A stretch of DNA of 64,000 bases from Woeseiaceae bacterium (GTDB taxonomy: Bacteria; Pseudomonadota; Gammaproteobacteria; Steroidobacterales; Woeseiaceae). Location: the NCBI GenBank assembly GCA_024640365.1, contig JAHEFE010000002.1:81380-145379 (forward strand). Direction: 5' to 3'. The position numbers and the translations under genes were made by a program. The notes below the pieces were generated by a model, which ran no database searches, had not been told where the DNA came from, and saw nothing but the letters and a program-made list of their open reading frames with translations. Position 1 is the stretch's first letter; each line of letters opens with the position of its first letter. Shown here piece by piece: positions 1 to 8,575 of the stretch.

Positions 1-17
1 ATCAAGGTGATAAAATC

Positions 18-572
18 ATGAAGAAACTTACTCAAGCACTATTTTCGTTTATGTTGTTGGTGGCTGTTTGTCTTCCAGCTACATCCTCCGCCAAGTCGGG
101 CGTTGAAATTGACATCGCCGTCAATGAGGCGATTCAGGCATTCAAGAAGGAAGTTAAAGGCTCGGATGTTTTTCTGCGCAGTGCTGCGGGAATATTGGTT
201 TTTCCAAAGGTCTATAAGGCCGGAATCGGAGTTGGTGGCGAGTACGGTGAAGGTGCGCTGCGGGTCGGTGGCAAGACTGTCGATTACTACAGCACCGCAG
301 CTGCCTCGATAGGATTTCAGTTGGGTGGTCAGGCGAAGACCATTGTCATCGCGTTCATGACACAAGAGTCTCTAAAGAAATTCCGCGATAGCACAGGCTG
401 GAAGGTTGGCGTAGATGGTTCTGTTGCCCTGATTGACTTGGGTGCTGGCAAAACAATAGATACTGACAACATCAAAGATCCGGTTATTGGTTTCATTTTT
501 GGCAGCAAGGGATTGATGTATAACCTCACGCTTGAAGGATCGAAGTTCAGCAAGCTGGATAAAGCGAAGTAG
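18..572 (+). CDS. SYLF (YSC84-type) lipid-binding domain protein, exported
   Basis: A 184-residue protein with a Sec signal peptide at residues 1-25 (KK, hydrophobic stretch, cleavage near TSSAKS). The rest matches the SYLF/YSC84 pattern: an N-terminal helix, then AGILVFPKVYKAGIGVGGEYGEG (split here: AGILVFPKV at about 58-66 followed by a Gly-rich turn), and later Gly-rich strands with IGFQLGGQ and GSKGLMYNLTLEGSKF near the end. SYLF domains bind phosphoinositides in eukaryotes; bacterial members are periplasmic proteins of unknown role. A Shine-Dalgarno AAGGTGA lies at 4-10, giving good support for this ATG. It stands just upstream of a small membrane protein, so the two may be co-transcribed. 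Family call is firm, function is not. Confidence 0.88.
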   Translation: MKKLTQALFSFMLLVAVCLPATSSAKSGVEIDIAVNEAIQAFKKEVKGSDVFLRSAAGILVFPKVYKAGIGVGGEYGEGALRVGGKTVDYYSTAAASIGFQLGGQAKTIVIAFMTQESLKKFRDSTGWKVGVDGSVALIDLGAGKTIDTDNIKDPVIGFIFGSKGLMYNLTLEGSKFSKLDKAK

Positions 573-598
573 TCATTTTCCGCTAGTGATCTCCGAAT

Positions 599-1132
599 AT
601 GGCTGAACGAAGAGACGCCGCTCCTGACAAGGGTAATGGCAAAGCCGCCAGAAAGCGTAAGCCAGGAGTGGTTGAGCGTGCGAAACAGCAGGGGCGTGAG
701 TTAGCGGACTTGGGTAACACCGCGGTAAATGCGCCGCGGGAGTTGCCATCCAAGCTGGGTCACAAATTTCGCAACTTCTTGCACGCAATGTACACCGCTC
801 GAGGTGGTGGTCTTTATGCCACCGGTTTTGTGATTAATTTTTTGTTTCTGGAGATTCAAACCTTTATTCAAGAGGTCCAGACGAGCACAGGTGTGGGCGG
901 CTTTTTCGGCGACCAGATTATCCATCTGATATTTCGCTTCACGCTGCAATCACTGGTTAACACGATTGAATCATTTTTGTGGCCATTGTCATTGATTCAA
1001 TGGTCGCCAGTTTTCGGCGGCGTTGCATTGGCGGCAGCTTATATCGTGTTCAATCGCTACATAAAAAAACGCCTGGAGGCATTGCTGTTTAGCAACGATC
1101 TACAGGCGTCTTCCGATGAGTCTACTGGTTAG
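599..1132 (+). CDS. Small integral membrane protein of unknown function
   Basis: A 177-residue protein I do not recognise. The first 60 residues are highly basic and polar (AARKRKPGVVERAKQQGREL), predicted cytoplasmic. Two or three hydrophobic segments follow: about 71-91 (GLYATGFVINFLFLEIQTFI), 103-130, and 138-156 (VFGGVALAAAYIVFNRYI). Then comes a short basic then acidic tail. It starts 26 bases after the SYLF gene and may share its transcript. Its TAG stop overlaps the TAA of the opposing fdsA gene in the four bases 1129-1132 (TTAG). The reading frame is clean, but the start rests on a weak ribosome site. Confidence 0.7.
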   Translation: MAERRDAAPDKGNGKAARKRKPGVVERAKQQGRELADLGNTAVNAPRELPSKLGHKFRNFLHAMYTARGGGLYATGFVINFLFLEIQTFIQEVQTSTGVGGFFGDQIIHLIFRFTLQSLVNTIESFLWPLSLIQWSPVFGGVALAAAYIVFNRYIKKRLEALLFSNDLQASSDESTG

Positions 1133-3963
1133 CTGTTTTCGAGAATCTTACCTTGTGCGCGCGAGCGAACCTGGAACTCTTTTTGCCACTCTGAACGATG
1201 GGTTGCTGGTTCGACCTGAACGGCGGTGACTTTGTATTCCGGGCAACTGGTAGCCCAGTCGCTGTATTCCGTTGTCACGACATTCGCTCCCGTTTCCGGA
1301 TTGTGGAATGTCGTATAAACCACGCCGGGCTGAACTCGTTCCGTAACATTCGCGTGCAATGAAATATCGCCCTTGCGGCTGCGCACAGCAACCAGGTCAC
1401 CATCATGAATACCACGCAGCTCGGCATCGTGCGGATGAATTTCGAGCACGTCTTCCTTGTGCCAGACAGTATTGTCTGTGCGGCGTGTCTGCGCTCCCAC
1501 GTTGTATTGTGAAAGTATGCGACCGGTAGTCAGAAGCAATGGGAACTTACGGTTGGCTTTTTCTTCGGTGGGTACGTAGTTCGTTTCGATAAACAGGCCT
1601 TTGCCGCGTACGAAACCGCCAACATGCATGATCGGGGTGCCCATCGGCGTTTGTTCGTTACAGGGCCATTGCACACTGCCGACACGATCGAGGAAATCAA
1701 AAGAGACGCCCGCAAACGTTGGTGTCAGGTCCGCGATTTCATCCATGATTTCTGAGGCCGCTTCGTACTTCATGGGGTAACCCAGCGCCTGCGCCAGTTC
1801 CTGCGTGATTTGCCATTCTGATTTGCCCTGGCTTGGCTTCATTACCGGGCGTACGCGGTTAATACGGCGCTCCGCGTTTATGAACGTGCCGTCCTTTTCG
1901 AGAAATGACGTGCCGGGTAGAAACACATGGGCGAACTTGGCGGTCTCGTTGAGGAACAAATCCTGAACGATGACGCATTCCATGCTGCCCAGAGCTGCTT
2001 CAACGTGATGGGTGTTCGGGTCTGACTGAGCGAGATCCTCACCCTGGATATACATACCTTTGTAATTGCCGGCAATCGCTTCATCAAACATGTTCGGGAT
2101 GCGGAAGCCGGGTTCTGCGTCGAGGGTAACACCCCAGTGCTTTTCGAAAGAACCGCGTACCGCGTCATCTTGCACTGGTCGATAGCCAGGCAATTCATGC
2201 GGGAACGATCCCATGTCGCAGGAGCCTTGCACGTTGTTCTGGCCACGCAGCGGATTAACACCAACACCGGAGGCACCGAGGTTGCCGGTGGCCATGGCCA
2301 GGTTGGCCATGCCCATGACCATTGTCGAGCCCTGGCTATGTTCGGTAACCCCCAGTCCGTAATAAATGGCGCCTTTGTCGGCGGATGCATAGAGGCGAGC
2401 GGCACCTCGAATTGCGTCAGCGGACACGCCTGATATCCTGGCTACCGCCTCGGGCGAGTTGGCAGGACTTAATATCGATGTTTTCCAAGCCTCGAATGAG
2501 TCGACCTCACAACGTTCGCGAACATATTCCTCATCAACCAATCCTTCGCTAATTGCAACGTAAGCCAATGCATTAATCATCGGTACGTTGGTGCCCGGTA
2601 ACAGGGCAAGATGGTAGTCCGCCTGGATATGTGGGCTGCGCACCATTTCAATGCTGCGTGGATCAACAACGATAAGCTTGGCACCTTCTCGCAGGCGGCG
2701 CTTCATTTGTGATGCGAAAACCGGGTGGGCCGCGGTCGGGTTGGCGCCAATAATAATGATTACGTCTGCATCCATGACGCTGTCAAAAGGCTGCGTTCCG
2801 GCGGATGTTCCCAATGTTTGGTTCAGGCCATAGCCGGTTGGCGAGTGACAGACGCGGGCGCAGGTATCGACATTGTTGTTATGGAATGCCGCGCGAACGA
2901 GTTTTTGCACGGCAAACACTTCTTCATTCGTACAACGCGAAGATGTGATGCCGCCGATCGCTTTGCGCCCGTATTTGCCCTGAATTTCCTGTAGGCGGCG
3001 TGCTGCAAAACCGATGGCTTCTTCCCAGCTAACTTTGCGCCACGGATCTTCAATATTGTCGCGGACCATAGGGTCGAGGATGCGTTCCTGGTGGGTGGCA
3101 TAACCCCAGGCAAAACGTCCCTTGACGCAGCTGTGACCGTGATTCGCTTGACCATCTTTATGTGGGGTCATGCGGATGACCTGGTCGCCGCGCATTTCTG
3201 CTTTGAATGAGCAACCGACACCACAGTAAGCGCAGGTTGTAATAACGCTATGTTCTGGCTGACCGTGCTCAATGACCGATTTTTCCATGAGAGTTGCGGT
3301 TGGGCAGGCGGAAACGCAAGCGCCACACGATACGCATTCGGACTCGAGAAACGATTCGGAAATACCAGCTGACACTTTGGAGTTAAAGCCGCGGCCTTCG
3401 ATGGTTAGCGCAAATGTTCCCTGTACTTCGTTGCAGGCGCGCACGCAGCGTGAACAGACAATGCACTTGCTGGGATCAAAAGAGAAATAGGGGTTGCTGC
3501 TGTCGGTAGCAGCGGCAAGATGATTTTCGCCTTCTATGCCATAGCGCACTTCACGCAGGCCGACGGCACCGGCCATATCCTGCAATTCGCAATCGCCGTT
3601 AGCCGAGCAGGTCAGACAATCGAGCGGATGGTCGGATATATACAGTTCCATGACGTTGCGGCGTAATTTTGCGAGTGCCGGGCTTTGCGTCCTGACTTTC
3701 ATGCCGGCAGCAACCGGCGTTGTGCACGAAGCCGGGTAACCTTTGCGGCCGTCTATTTCGACCAGACACAGGCGGCATGAGCCAAATGGCTTAAGCATAT
3801 CGGTGGCGCAGAGCTTGGGAATATCCACGCCCGATTCGCGTGCTGCGCGCATGATTGTGGTGCCCGCGGCCACGGTTGTTGGCAAGCCATCAATTTCGAT
3901 CTGCACGGTTTCCGTCGTCTTGACCGCCGGCGTGCCGAGATCATGTTCTTTGATGAGACTCAT
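1129..3963 (-). CDS. fdsA: NAD-dependent formate dehydrogenase, catalytic alpha subunit (molybdenum/tungsten, Cys type)
   Basis: A 944-residue protein with the full FdsA order. There is an N-terminal [2Fe-2S] ferredoxin domain (C52, C63, C66, C80) and a His/Cys [4Fe-4S] site (H112, C116, C119, C125). Two ferredoxin-type [4Fe-4S] sites follow (C167/170/173/177 and C210/213/216/220). The [4Fe-4S] next to the molybdopterin site uses C244, C247, C251 and C279, and the bis-MGD oxidoreductase domain with its C-terminal dinucleotide-binding part completes it. The active-site motif is VCHSPTGYG with Cys372, so no selenocysteine is used. It oxidises formate to CO2 and passes electrons to FdsB/FdsG. 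The ATG shares one base with the fdsB stop (TAATG), indicating coupled translation. Last gene of the fdhD-fdsGBA operon. Confidence 0.95.
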   Translation of the reverse strand: MSLIKEHDLGTPAVKTTETVQIEIDGLPTTVAAGTTIMRAARESGVDIPKLCATDMLKPFGSCRLCLVEIDGRKGYPASCTTPVAAGMKVRTQSPALAKLRRNVMELYISDHPLDCLTCSANGDCELQDMAGAVGLREVRYGIEGENHLAAATDSSNPYFSFDPSKCIVCSRCVRACNEVQGTFALTIEGRGFNSKVSAGISESFLESECVSCGACVSACPTATLMEKSVIEHGQPEHSVITTCAYCGVGCSFKAEMRGDQVIRMTPHKDGQANHGHSCVKGRFAWGYATHQERILDPMVRDNIEDPWRKVSWEEAIGFAARRLQEIQGKYGRKAIGGITSSRCTNEEVFAVQKLVRAAFHNNNVDTCARVCHSPTGYGLNQTLGTSAGTQPFDSVMDADVIIIIGANPTAAHPVFASQMKRRLREGAKLIVVDPRSIEMVRSPHIQADYHLALLPGTNVPMINALAYVAISEGLVDEEYVRERCEVDSFEAWKTSILSPANSPEAVARISGVSADAIRGAARLYASADKGAIYYGLGVTEHSQGSTMVMGMANLAMATGNLGASGVGVNPLRGQNNVQGSCDMGSFPHELPGYRPVQDDAVRGSFEKHWGVTLDAEPGFRIPNMFDEAIAGNYKGMYIQGEDLAQSDPNTHHVEAALGSMECVIVQDLFLNETAKFAHVFLPGTSFLEKDGTFINAERRINRVRPVMKPSQGKSEWQITQELAQALGYPMKYEAASEIMDEIADLTPTFAGVSFDFLDRVGSVQWPCNEQTPMGTPIMHVGGFVRGKGLFIETNYVPTEEKANRKFPLLLTTGRILSQYNVGAQTRRTDNTVWHKEDVLEIHPHDAELRGIHDGDLVAVRSRKGDISLHANVTERVQPGVVYTTFHNPETGANVVTTEYSDWATSCPEYKVTAVQVEPATHRSEWQKEFQVRSRAQGKILENS

Positions 3964-5513
3964 TATTTTTCTCCCCCGGAAGACTCAAAGTCCTGCGGAA
4001 ATTCCTGTAATGCACTGCGCACTGGAAATGGTGTCATACCACCCATTGCACACAATGATCCATCAACCATCGTGTCGCAAAGCTCGTCCAGTAAGGCGAG
4101 GTTGTTGGTTCGATCAGTACCAGCGATGACTCGATCGATAACCTCGACGCCACGAACTGAGCCGATTCGACAAGGTGTGCATTTACCGCAGGACTCAATG
4201 GCGCAAAACTCCATTGCAAATCGCGCTTGCTCGGCCATGTCGACGGTGTCGTCAAAAACGACGATGCCACCATGTCCAATCATTCCACCTTGTTGTATGA
4301 ACGCTTCGTAGTCGAGCGGCGTATCGAGTTTTGACGCCGGGAAATAAGCGCCCAGAGGTCCACCAATTTGCACGGCCTTGACGTCGCGACCGGACGCCGT
4401 GCCGCCACCCCACTCATAAATCAGTTCGCGCAGAGTTACGCCAAACGCTTTTTCAACCAGACCGCCGTTCTTGATGTTGCCGGCCAGTTGAAATGCGAGC
4501 GTACCCTTGGAGCGATTAACACCCAGTTTCGCGTAGCGATTACCGCCCAGACGCAGAATATTTGGAATCGAGCCCAGCGTGACTACGTTATTGACGACAG
4601 TCGGCTTGCCAAACAATCCTTCGATTGCGGGCAGCGGCGGTTTGAAACGGATCATTCCCGCTTTGCCCTCGAGGCTTTCGAGCATGGCGGTTTCCTCGCC
4701 GCAAACATAGGAGCCGCCGCCGATGTGCAGCTCAATATCAAAACTGAAATCAGAGCCCAGAATATTATTGCCGAGCAGGTTGTTGGTGCGGGCAATCTGA
4801 AGTGCGCTACTGAGTATCTTTCTTGCGAGTGGGTACTCTGAACGCAGGTAGATAAAACCTCTATTGGCGCCCACCGCAAGACCGGCAATAACCATACCTT
4901 CAATAAGCGTGAAGGGATCGCCTTCCATTAACATGCGATCTGAAAAAGTGCCGCTGTCACCTTCGTCAGCATTGCAGGCAATATATTTTTGATCCGCTGC
5001 CGTGTCGGCGACGGTTTGCCACTTGATGCCTGCCGGGAAACCCGCACCGCCGCGACCACGCAGTCCAGAGGTCTTGACCTCTTCGATAATAGCGGGCGCA
5101 CCAATGCTCAATGCCTTTTCGAGACCGGCAAAGCCGCCGTGTGCGCGATAGTCTTCCACAGACAGCCCATCGATAAGGCCGCAGCGATGAAACGTCCAGC
5201 GATCCTGCTTGATTAAATAGGGGATTTTATTGGTCGGACCGAGGCGTCGCGGATGACCCTCTCCAGCGAGGTGTGCCTGCAGCAGTCCCTCGACGTCACT
5301 TGGTGTTACGTTGCCGTAGGCAATACGCTCATTGCCATTACTGATTTCCACCAGTGGTTCAAGACCGGTTGCGCCCCACGAGCCGTTGCGTACGAGCTTG
5401 ATGGAATCCGCCTTGTCTTTGATGCAACTCGCAAAGGTTTCTGCGACGTCATTGGCACCCATTGAAATGGCAGCCGTTTCTCGCGGAACGTAAATAGTGA
5501 TGGCGGCGGTCAT
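3963..5513 (-). CDS. fdsB: Formate dehydrogenase beta subunit, NADH-binding flavoprotein (NuoF-like)
   Basis: A 516-residue protein. The N-terminal about 130 residues form the thioredoxin-like extension seen in FdsB/HoxF-type proteins, followed by a NuoF module. Visible are the Gly-rich NADH/FMN segment (TSGLRGRGGAGFPAGIKW, about 149-166), the FMN-contacting ACNADEGDSGTFSDR (about 178-192), and the C-terminal [4Fe-4S] ligands in ESCGKCTPCR plus a later Cys in LDELCDTM. Role: takes electrons from FdsA through FdsG and reduces NAD+. Its ATG overlaps the fdsG stop by four bases (ATGA), so the three subunits are translationally coupled. Length fits the family. Confidence 0.94.
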   Translation of the reverse strand: MTAAITIYVPRETAAISMGANDVAETFASCIKDKADSIKLVRNGSWGATGLEPLVEISNGNERIAYGNVTPSDVEGLLQAHLAGEGHPRRLGPTNKIPYLIKQDRWTFHRCGLIDGLSVEDYRAHGGFAGLEKALSIGAPAIIEEVKTSGLRGRGGAGFPAGIKWQTVADTAADQKYIACNADEGDSGTFSDRMLMEGDPFTLIEGMVIAGLAVGANRGFIYLRSEYPLARKILSSALQIARTNNLLGNNILGSDFSFDIELHIGGGSYVCGEETAMLESLEGKAGMIRFKPPLPAIEGLFGKPTVVNNVVTLGSIPNILRLGGNRYAKLGVNRSKGTLAFQLAGNIKNGGLVEKAFGVTLRELIYEWGGGTASGRDVKAVQIGGPLGAYFPASKLDTPLDYEAFIQQGGMIGHGGIVVFDDTVDMAEQARFAMEFCAIESCGKCTPCRIGSVRGVEVIDRVIAGTDRTNNLALLDELCDTMVDGSLCAMGGMTPFPVRSALQEFPQDFESSGGEK

Positions 5514-5992
5514 GATGTTTGTCCAGCGTGCTTGCTAATTAAAGTATCGAAGGTGTTGGCATCGACTTTGCCGTAGACGTTGTCGTTGATCATCACCGCA
5601 GGGGAGCAGGCGCAGTTGCCAAGGCAGTACACCGGTTCGAGAGTAACGGCGCCATCTTCTGTGGTCGCGTGCATATCAATGCCGAGCGACTGTTTTGCAT
5701 GATCGGTCAGGGCACGGCTGCCCATTGCCTGGCAGGCTTCTGCCTGGCAGATTTTGACCACATGTTGACCGGGTGGGGAAGTGCGAAAGTCATGATAAAA
5801 ACTGACTACTCCATGAACTTCTGCCCGCGACAAATTGAGTTCGCTCGCTAACAAGCGAATCATGTCGTCATTCACGAAACCGAAGTTTTCCACAAATACT
5901 CGCAATATCTGCACCAGCATGCGGGGCTCTGCGCCTGTTAGTGATATCAGGTCGCGAGCGGTCTTCTCATCAAATGGTAGTCGTTGTGTCAC
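5510..5992 (-). CDS. fdsG: Formate dehydrogenase gamma subunit, thioredoxin-like [2Fe-2S] protein (NuoE-like)
   Basis: A 160-residue NuoE/FdsG family protein. The four [2Fe-2S] ligands are C82 and C87 (KICQAEACQAMG) and C123 and C127 (YCLGNCACSPA). The N-terminal helical bundle contains the family signature GVVSFYHDFR (about 61-70). It relays electrons between the FdsA clusters and the flavin in FdsB. It follows fdhD by 35 bases and overlaps fdsB by four, the usual order of soluble NAD-linked formate dehydrogenase operons. No fdsD-type small subunit is found in the operon. Confidence 0.94.
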   Translation of the reverse strand: MTQRLPFDEKTARDLISLTGAEPRMLVQILRVFVENFGFVNDDMIRLLASELNLSRAEVHGVVSFYHDFRTSPPGQHVVKICQAEACQAMGSRALTDHAKQSLGIDMHATTEDGAVTLEPVYCLGNCACSPAVMINDNVYGKVDANTFDTLISKHAGQTS

Positions 5993-6027
5993 TTCGTGGC
6001 CTCGAATAAAACTGCGTGTCGTCCGGT

Positions 6028-6870
6028 TTAACTAATTCTATGCGCACCGGCGTAAATATTGAACTTACCGTCCCTGAGAAAACCGATCAGGGTCATGTCA
6101 AATTCGCGCGCCAGTTGCACTGCCAGGCTTGATGGAGCGCCGACTGCCGCAAGTAACGGGATGCCTGCGACGAGGGCCTTTTGCATCAGTTCAAAGCTTG
6201 CTCGCCCCGACACCAGTAATCCGGATGTGTTGGCGGGCTGCAGGCCCCGGCGCACCAGGCTGCCGATCACTTTATCGACGGCATTATGGCGCCCGACGTC
6301 CTCTTTAACAGCATCCAGGTTGCCGTTCGTATCAAATACCGCAGCTGCATGCAGGCCGCCTGTTTCACCAAAGAGTTTTTGCTTGGCGCGCAGCTTGTCT
6401 GGCAGTGCGGTGAGCATTTCTTTGTCAAATCGTTCAGCGCATGCGGATAATGACTCTTGACCGAGTGCGTGGAGTGCGTCCAATGACGTTTTGCCACAGA
6501 CACCGCAGCTGGAGGTCGTGTAAAAATGTCGTTGCAGACGATCCAGATCAACGGCAACTTCAGGTCCCAGCTCTACTTTGACGACGTTTTGTAAACCCGT
6601 TTCTTCGTCCGGCGCACCACAATGACTAACTTCCAGCACATCATCAATGCTGAGAATAATCGATTCGCCATATAAAAAACCGATGGCCAGATCGAAGTCA
6701 TCGCCCGGCGTCCGCATCGTGATTGAAACACTCTTGCCGCGGCGCCCTTTGGGTCCTTCGTAATCCAGCCTGATTTCGAGCGGTTCCTCGACAGCAACAG
6801 AATCCGGGCAGCTCACTATCTTGCTGCCGCTGACTTTGCTGATGTCGATGGTAAGGCTGCTTTTATTCAT
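6028..6870 (-). CDS. fdhD: Formate dehydrogenase accessory sulfurtransferase FdhD
   Basis: A 280-residue protein that inserts the sulfido ligand into the molybdenum cofactor of formate dehydrogenase. The sulfur-carrying CxxC is in SSCGVCGKTSLDAL (C122 and C125 from the start used here). Also typical are GFLYGES near the N terminus, GGLHAAAVFD, DVGRHNAVDKVIG and the C-terminal ASFELMQKALVAGIPLLAAV. I chose the ATG at 6870, preceded by GGGACGG, because the longer in-frame start at 6909 adds 13 unusual residues and has no ribosome site. It is the first gene of the operon, ahead of fdsG. In Cupriavidus-type operons the homologue fdsC follows fdsA instead. Confidence 0.93.
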   Translation of the reverse strand: MNKSSLTIDISKVSGSKIVSCPDSVAVEEPLEIRLDYEGPKGRRGKSVSITMRTPGDDFDLAIGFLYGESIILSIDDVLEVSHCGAPDEETGLQNVVKVELGPEVAVDLDRLQRHFYTTSSCGVCGKTSLDALHALGQESLSACAERFDKEMLTALPDKLRAKQKLFGETGGLHAAAVFDTNGNLDAVKEDVGRHNAVDKVIGSLVRRGLQPANTSGLLVSGRASFELMQKALVAGIPLLAAVGAPSSLAVQLAREFDMTLIGFLRDGKFNIYAGAHRIS

Positions 6871-7151
6871 TAATTCCGTCCCGCCAGATGACGGCCGAGT
6901 ATATATCATGATGGTCTGTTACATCTTTATTGCATATTGTGAAATGGGGTGGATTGTTGTCCAGGCCGCGCAAGGGCGCTTAAAAAGTCTGGTATTTTTG
7001 ACTCCCAGTCTCGCACAAGGTTTTGTTGCCAGGCCATATTCTTATTTTCTGCTCCACACTGTCTATTATATTAAGATGTGTCCGTCGACGGCTCCTGATA
7101 TCGGGAAAGTTCAGGAGTTGCGTGGGCGGTTCTTAAGTTGAGGAGATTCTT

Positions 7152-7475
7152 GTGAAAAAACTGGGAAGACGTGAATTTATTCAGTTAACGACAGTGGCGG
7201 CTGCCGGTTGTTTCGTCGGGGCGGCGCCAAACGTGCAGGCAGATGAGCCCATCAAACTGACTGCGGATGATCCGCAGGCAAAGCAGTTGGGTTATGTCAG
7301 CGATAGCAGCGCCGTAGCGGATACCGCTCGTCCGCAGAAACAGCCGAATCAGAGTTGTGCGACGTGTTCTTTGCTGCAGGGAAATGTCGGTGACGAATGG
7401 CGTCCCTGTGCAATATTTCCGGGCAAAGTGGTGGCGGCGAAAGGATGGTGCACGGTCTGGGCACCGAAAGCTTGA
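7152..7475 (+). CDS. High-potential iron-sulfur protein (HiPIP), Tat-exported
   Basis: A 107-residue periplasmic electron carrier. It starts at GTG with AGGAG at 7141-7145. The N terminus is a Tat signal with the twin-Arg motif GRREFIQL and an Ala/Gly-rich hydrophobic part ending near NVQADEP. The mature part carries four Cys in HiPIP order: CATC, then Cys in WRPCAIFPG, then Cys in AKGWCTVW (spacing 2, 13, 13). Known HiPIPs shuttle electrons from the bc1 complex to terminal oxidases or photosynthetic reaction centres. It is read away from the divergent fdhD operon. The partner here cannot be deduced from the neighbourhood. Confidence 0.92.
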   Translation: MKKLGRREFIQLTTVAAAGCFVGAAPNVQADEPIKLTADDPQAKQLGYVSDSSAVADTARPQKQPNQSCATCSLLQGNVGDEWRPCAIFPGKVVAAKGWCTVWAPKA

Positions 7476-7584
7476 GGGTGAACGTCAAACACGGATCGCC
7501 GGCTGTGCTGGTGATCCACGTTTGCTACAACGGGTTCCTGTTTCTGGCTTCTGAGGCGGCGGGAATATTGGCAGCAGCGGCACG

Positions 7585-8454
7585 ATGAGCCGGTTGCATA
7601 AGCCTCAAATTCAACATTTTTACCACGCGTTGAGTGGCACGCTGAGTTACGTTGTGAGTGATGTAGCTAGTAGCACGGCCGCCGTCATCGATCCCGTGCT
7701 CGGCTACGATCGTGCCTCTGGACGAACCGAACATTCGGCGGTTCAAGAGATTGTTGAGTATCTAAAAATCAACAAGCTTGAGTTGCAATGGATACTCGAA
7801 ACACACGCACACGCCGATCATTTGAGTGGCGCACAATATCTGAAAACCCAATGTGGCGGCACCGTTGCCATTGGCGAAGGTATTCGCAGCGTCCAATCGC
7901 ATTTTTTAAAACTCTTTAATTTACAGGGCTTTATCCCCGATGGACGGCAGTTCGATCATCTCTTCACGAACGGAGAGGTATTCTCGATTGGTGATATGCC
8001 GTGCAAGGTTCTCGCTACCCCGGGCCATACCAAAGATAGCATCAGCTATCTCATTGGTGACGCGGTATTTGTGGGCGATTCGCTGTTCATGATGGACTAC
8101 GGAACTGCGCGCTGCGATTTCCCCGGCGGCGATGCCGCGTTACTCTACCGGTCGATTCAATCGCTGTTTGCGTTGCCCGACGAGACTCGATTGTTTATGT
8201 GCCACGACTACCGACCAGGCGGCCGTGAGTTGCGCTATATGGCGACTGTTGCCGAGCAAAAATCTGCCAATATTCATGTCGGCAAGCAAGCCACCGAAGC
8301 GCAGTTCGTCGCTATGCGTCGGGAGCGCGACCGTAACCTGAGCTTGCCGGACCTGATATTGCCATCCGTTCAGGTCAATATTCGTGCCGGTCACTTGCCG
8401 GAGGCTGAAGACAACGGCGTTGCCTTTATTAAAATACCGCTGGACGCCATTTAG
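7585..8454 (+). CDS. MBL-fold metallohydrolase, persulfide dioxygenase-like
   Basis: A 289-residue metallo-beta-lactamase-fold protein. The metal motif is ETHAHADHLSG (H74, H76, D78, H79). Other metal-site motifs are ATPGHTKDSISYL, FVGDSLFMMDYGTARCDFPGG and MCHDYRPGGREL. The DYGTARCDFPGGDA stretch and the long C-terminal tail are typical of the ETHE1/Blh subfamily that oxidises glutathione persulfide using one iron. The ATG has only a poor ribosome site. It lies 109 bases after HiPIP, same strand. The subfamily call is good, but the exact substrate (persulfide or a related thiol) is inferred. Confidence 0.85.
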   Translation: MSRLHKPQIQHFYHALSGTLSYVVSDVASSTAAVIDPVLGYDRASGRTEHSAVQEIVEYLKINKLELQWILETHAHADHLSGAQYLKTQCGGTVAIGEGIRSVQSHFLKLFNLQGFIPDGRQFDHLFTNGEVFSIGDMPCKVLATPGHTKDSISYLIGDAVFVGDSLFMMDYGTARCDFPGGDAALLYRSIQSLFALPDETRLFMCHDYRPGGRELRYMATVAEQKSANIHVGKQATEAQFVAMRRERDRNLSLPDLILPSVQVNIRAGHLPEAEDNGVAFIKIPLDAI

Positions 8455-8575
8455 TAACCAACAATCTATATCTGCACGGCTGCCGCTGTGTACAATGCGC
8501 CAACGGAACCCCATGCAATATCTGCCTGTTTGAACTGATGTTCGTTAATCTCTCGAACGTTAGTGGAGAAGTCTC

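Noticed and set aside
2839..2860. Selenocysteine codon in fdsA
   Set aside because: The active-site position (Cys372) reads as Cys, with no in-frame stop codon; no selenocysteine is used.
6821..7141. 106-codon plus-strand frame overlapping the fdhD start
   Set aside because: It lies antisense to fdhD for much of its length, has no family pattern, and the region is better explained as the shared promoter area of fdhD and HiPIP.
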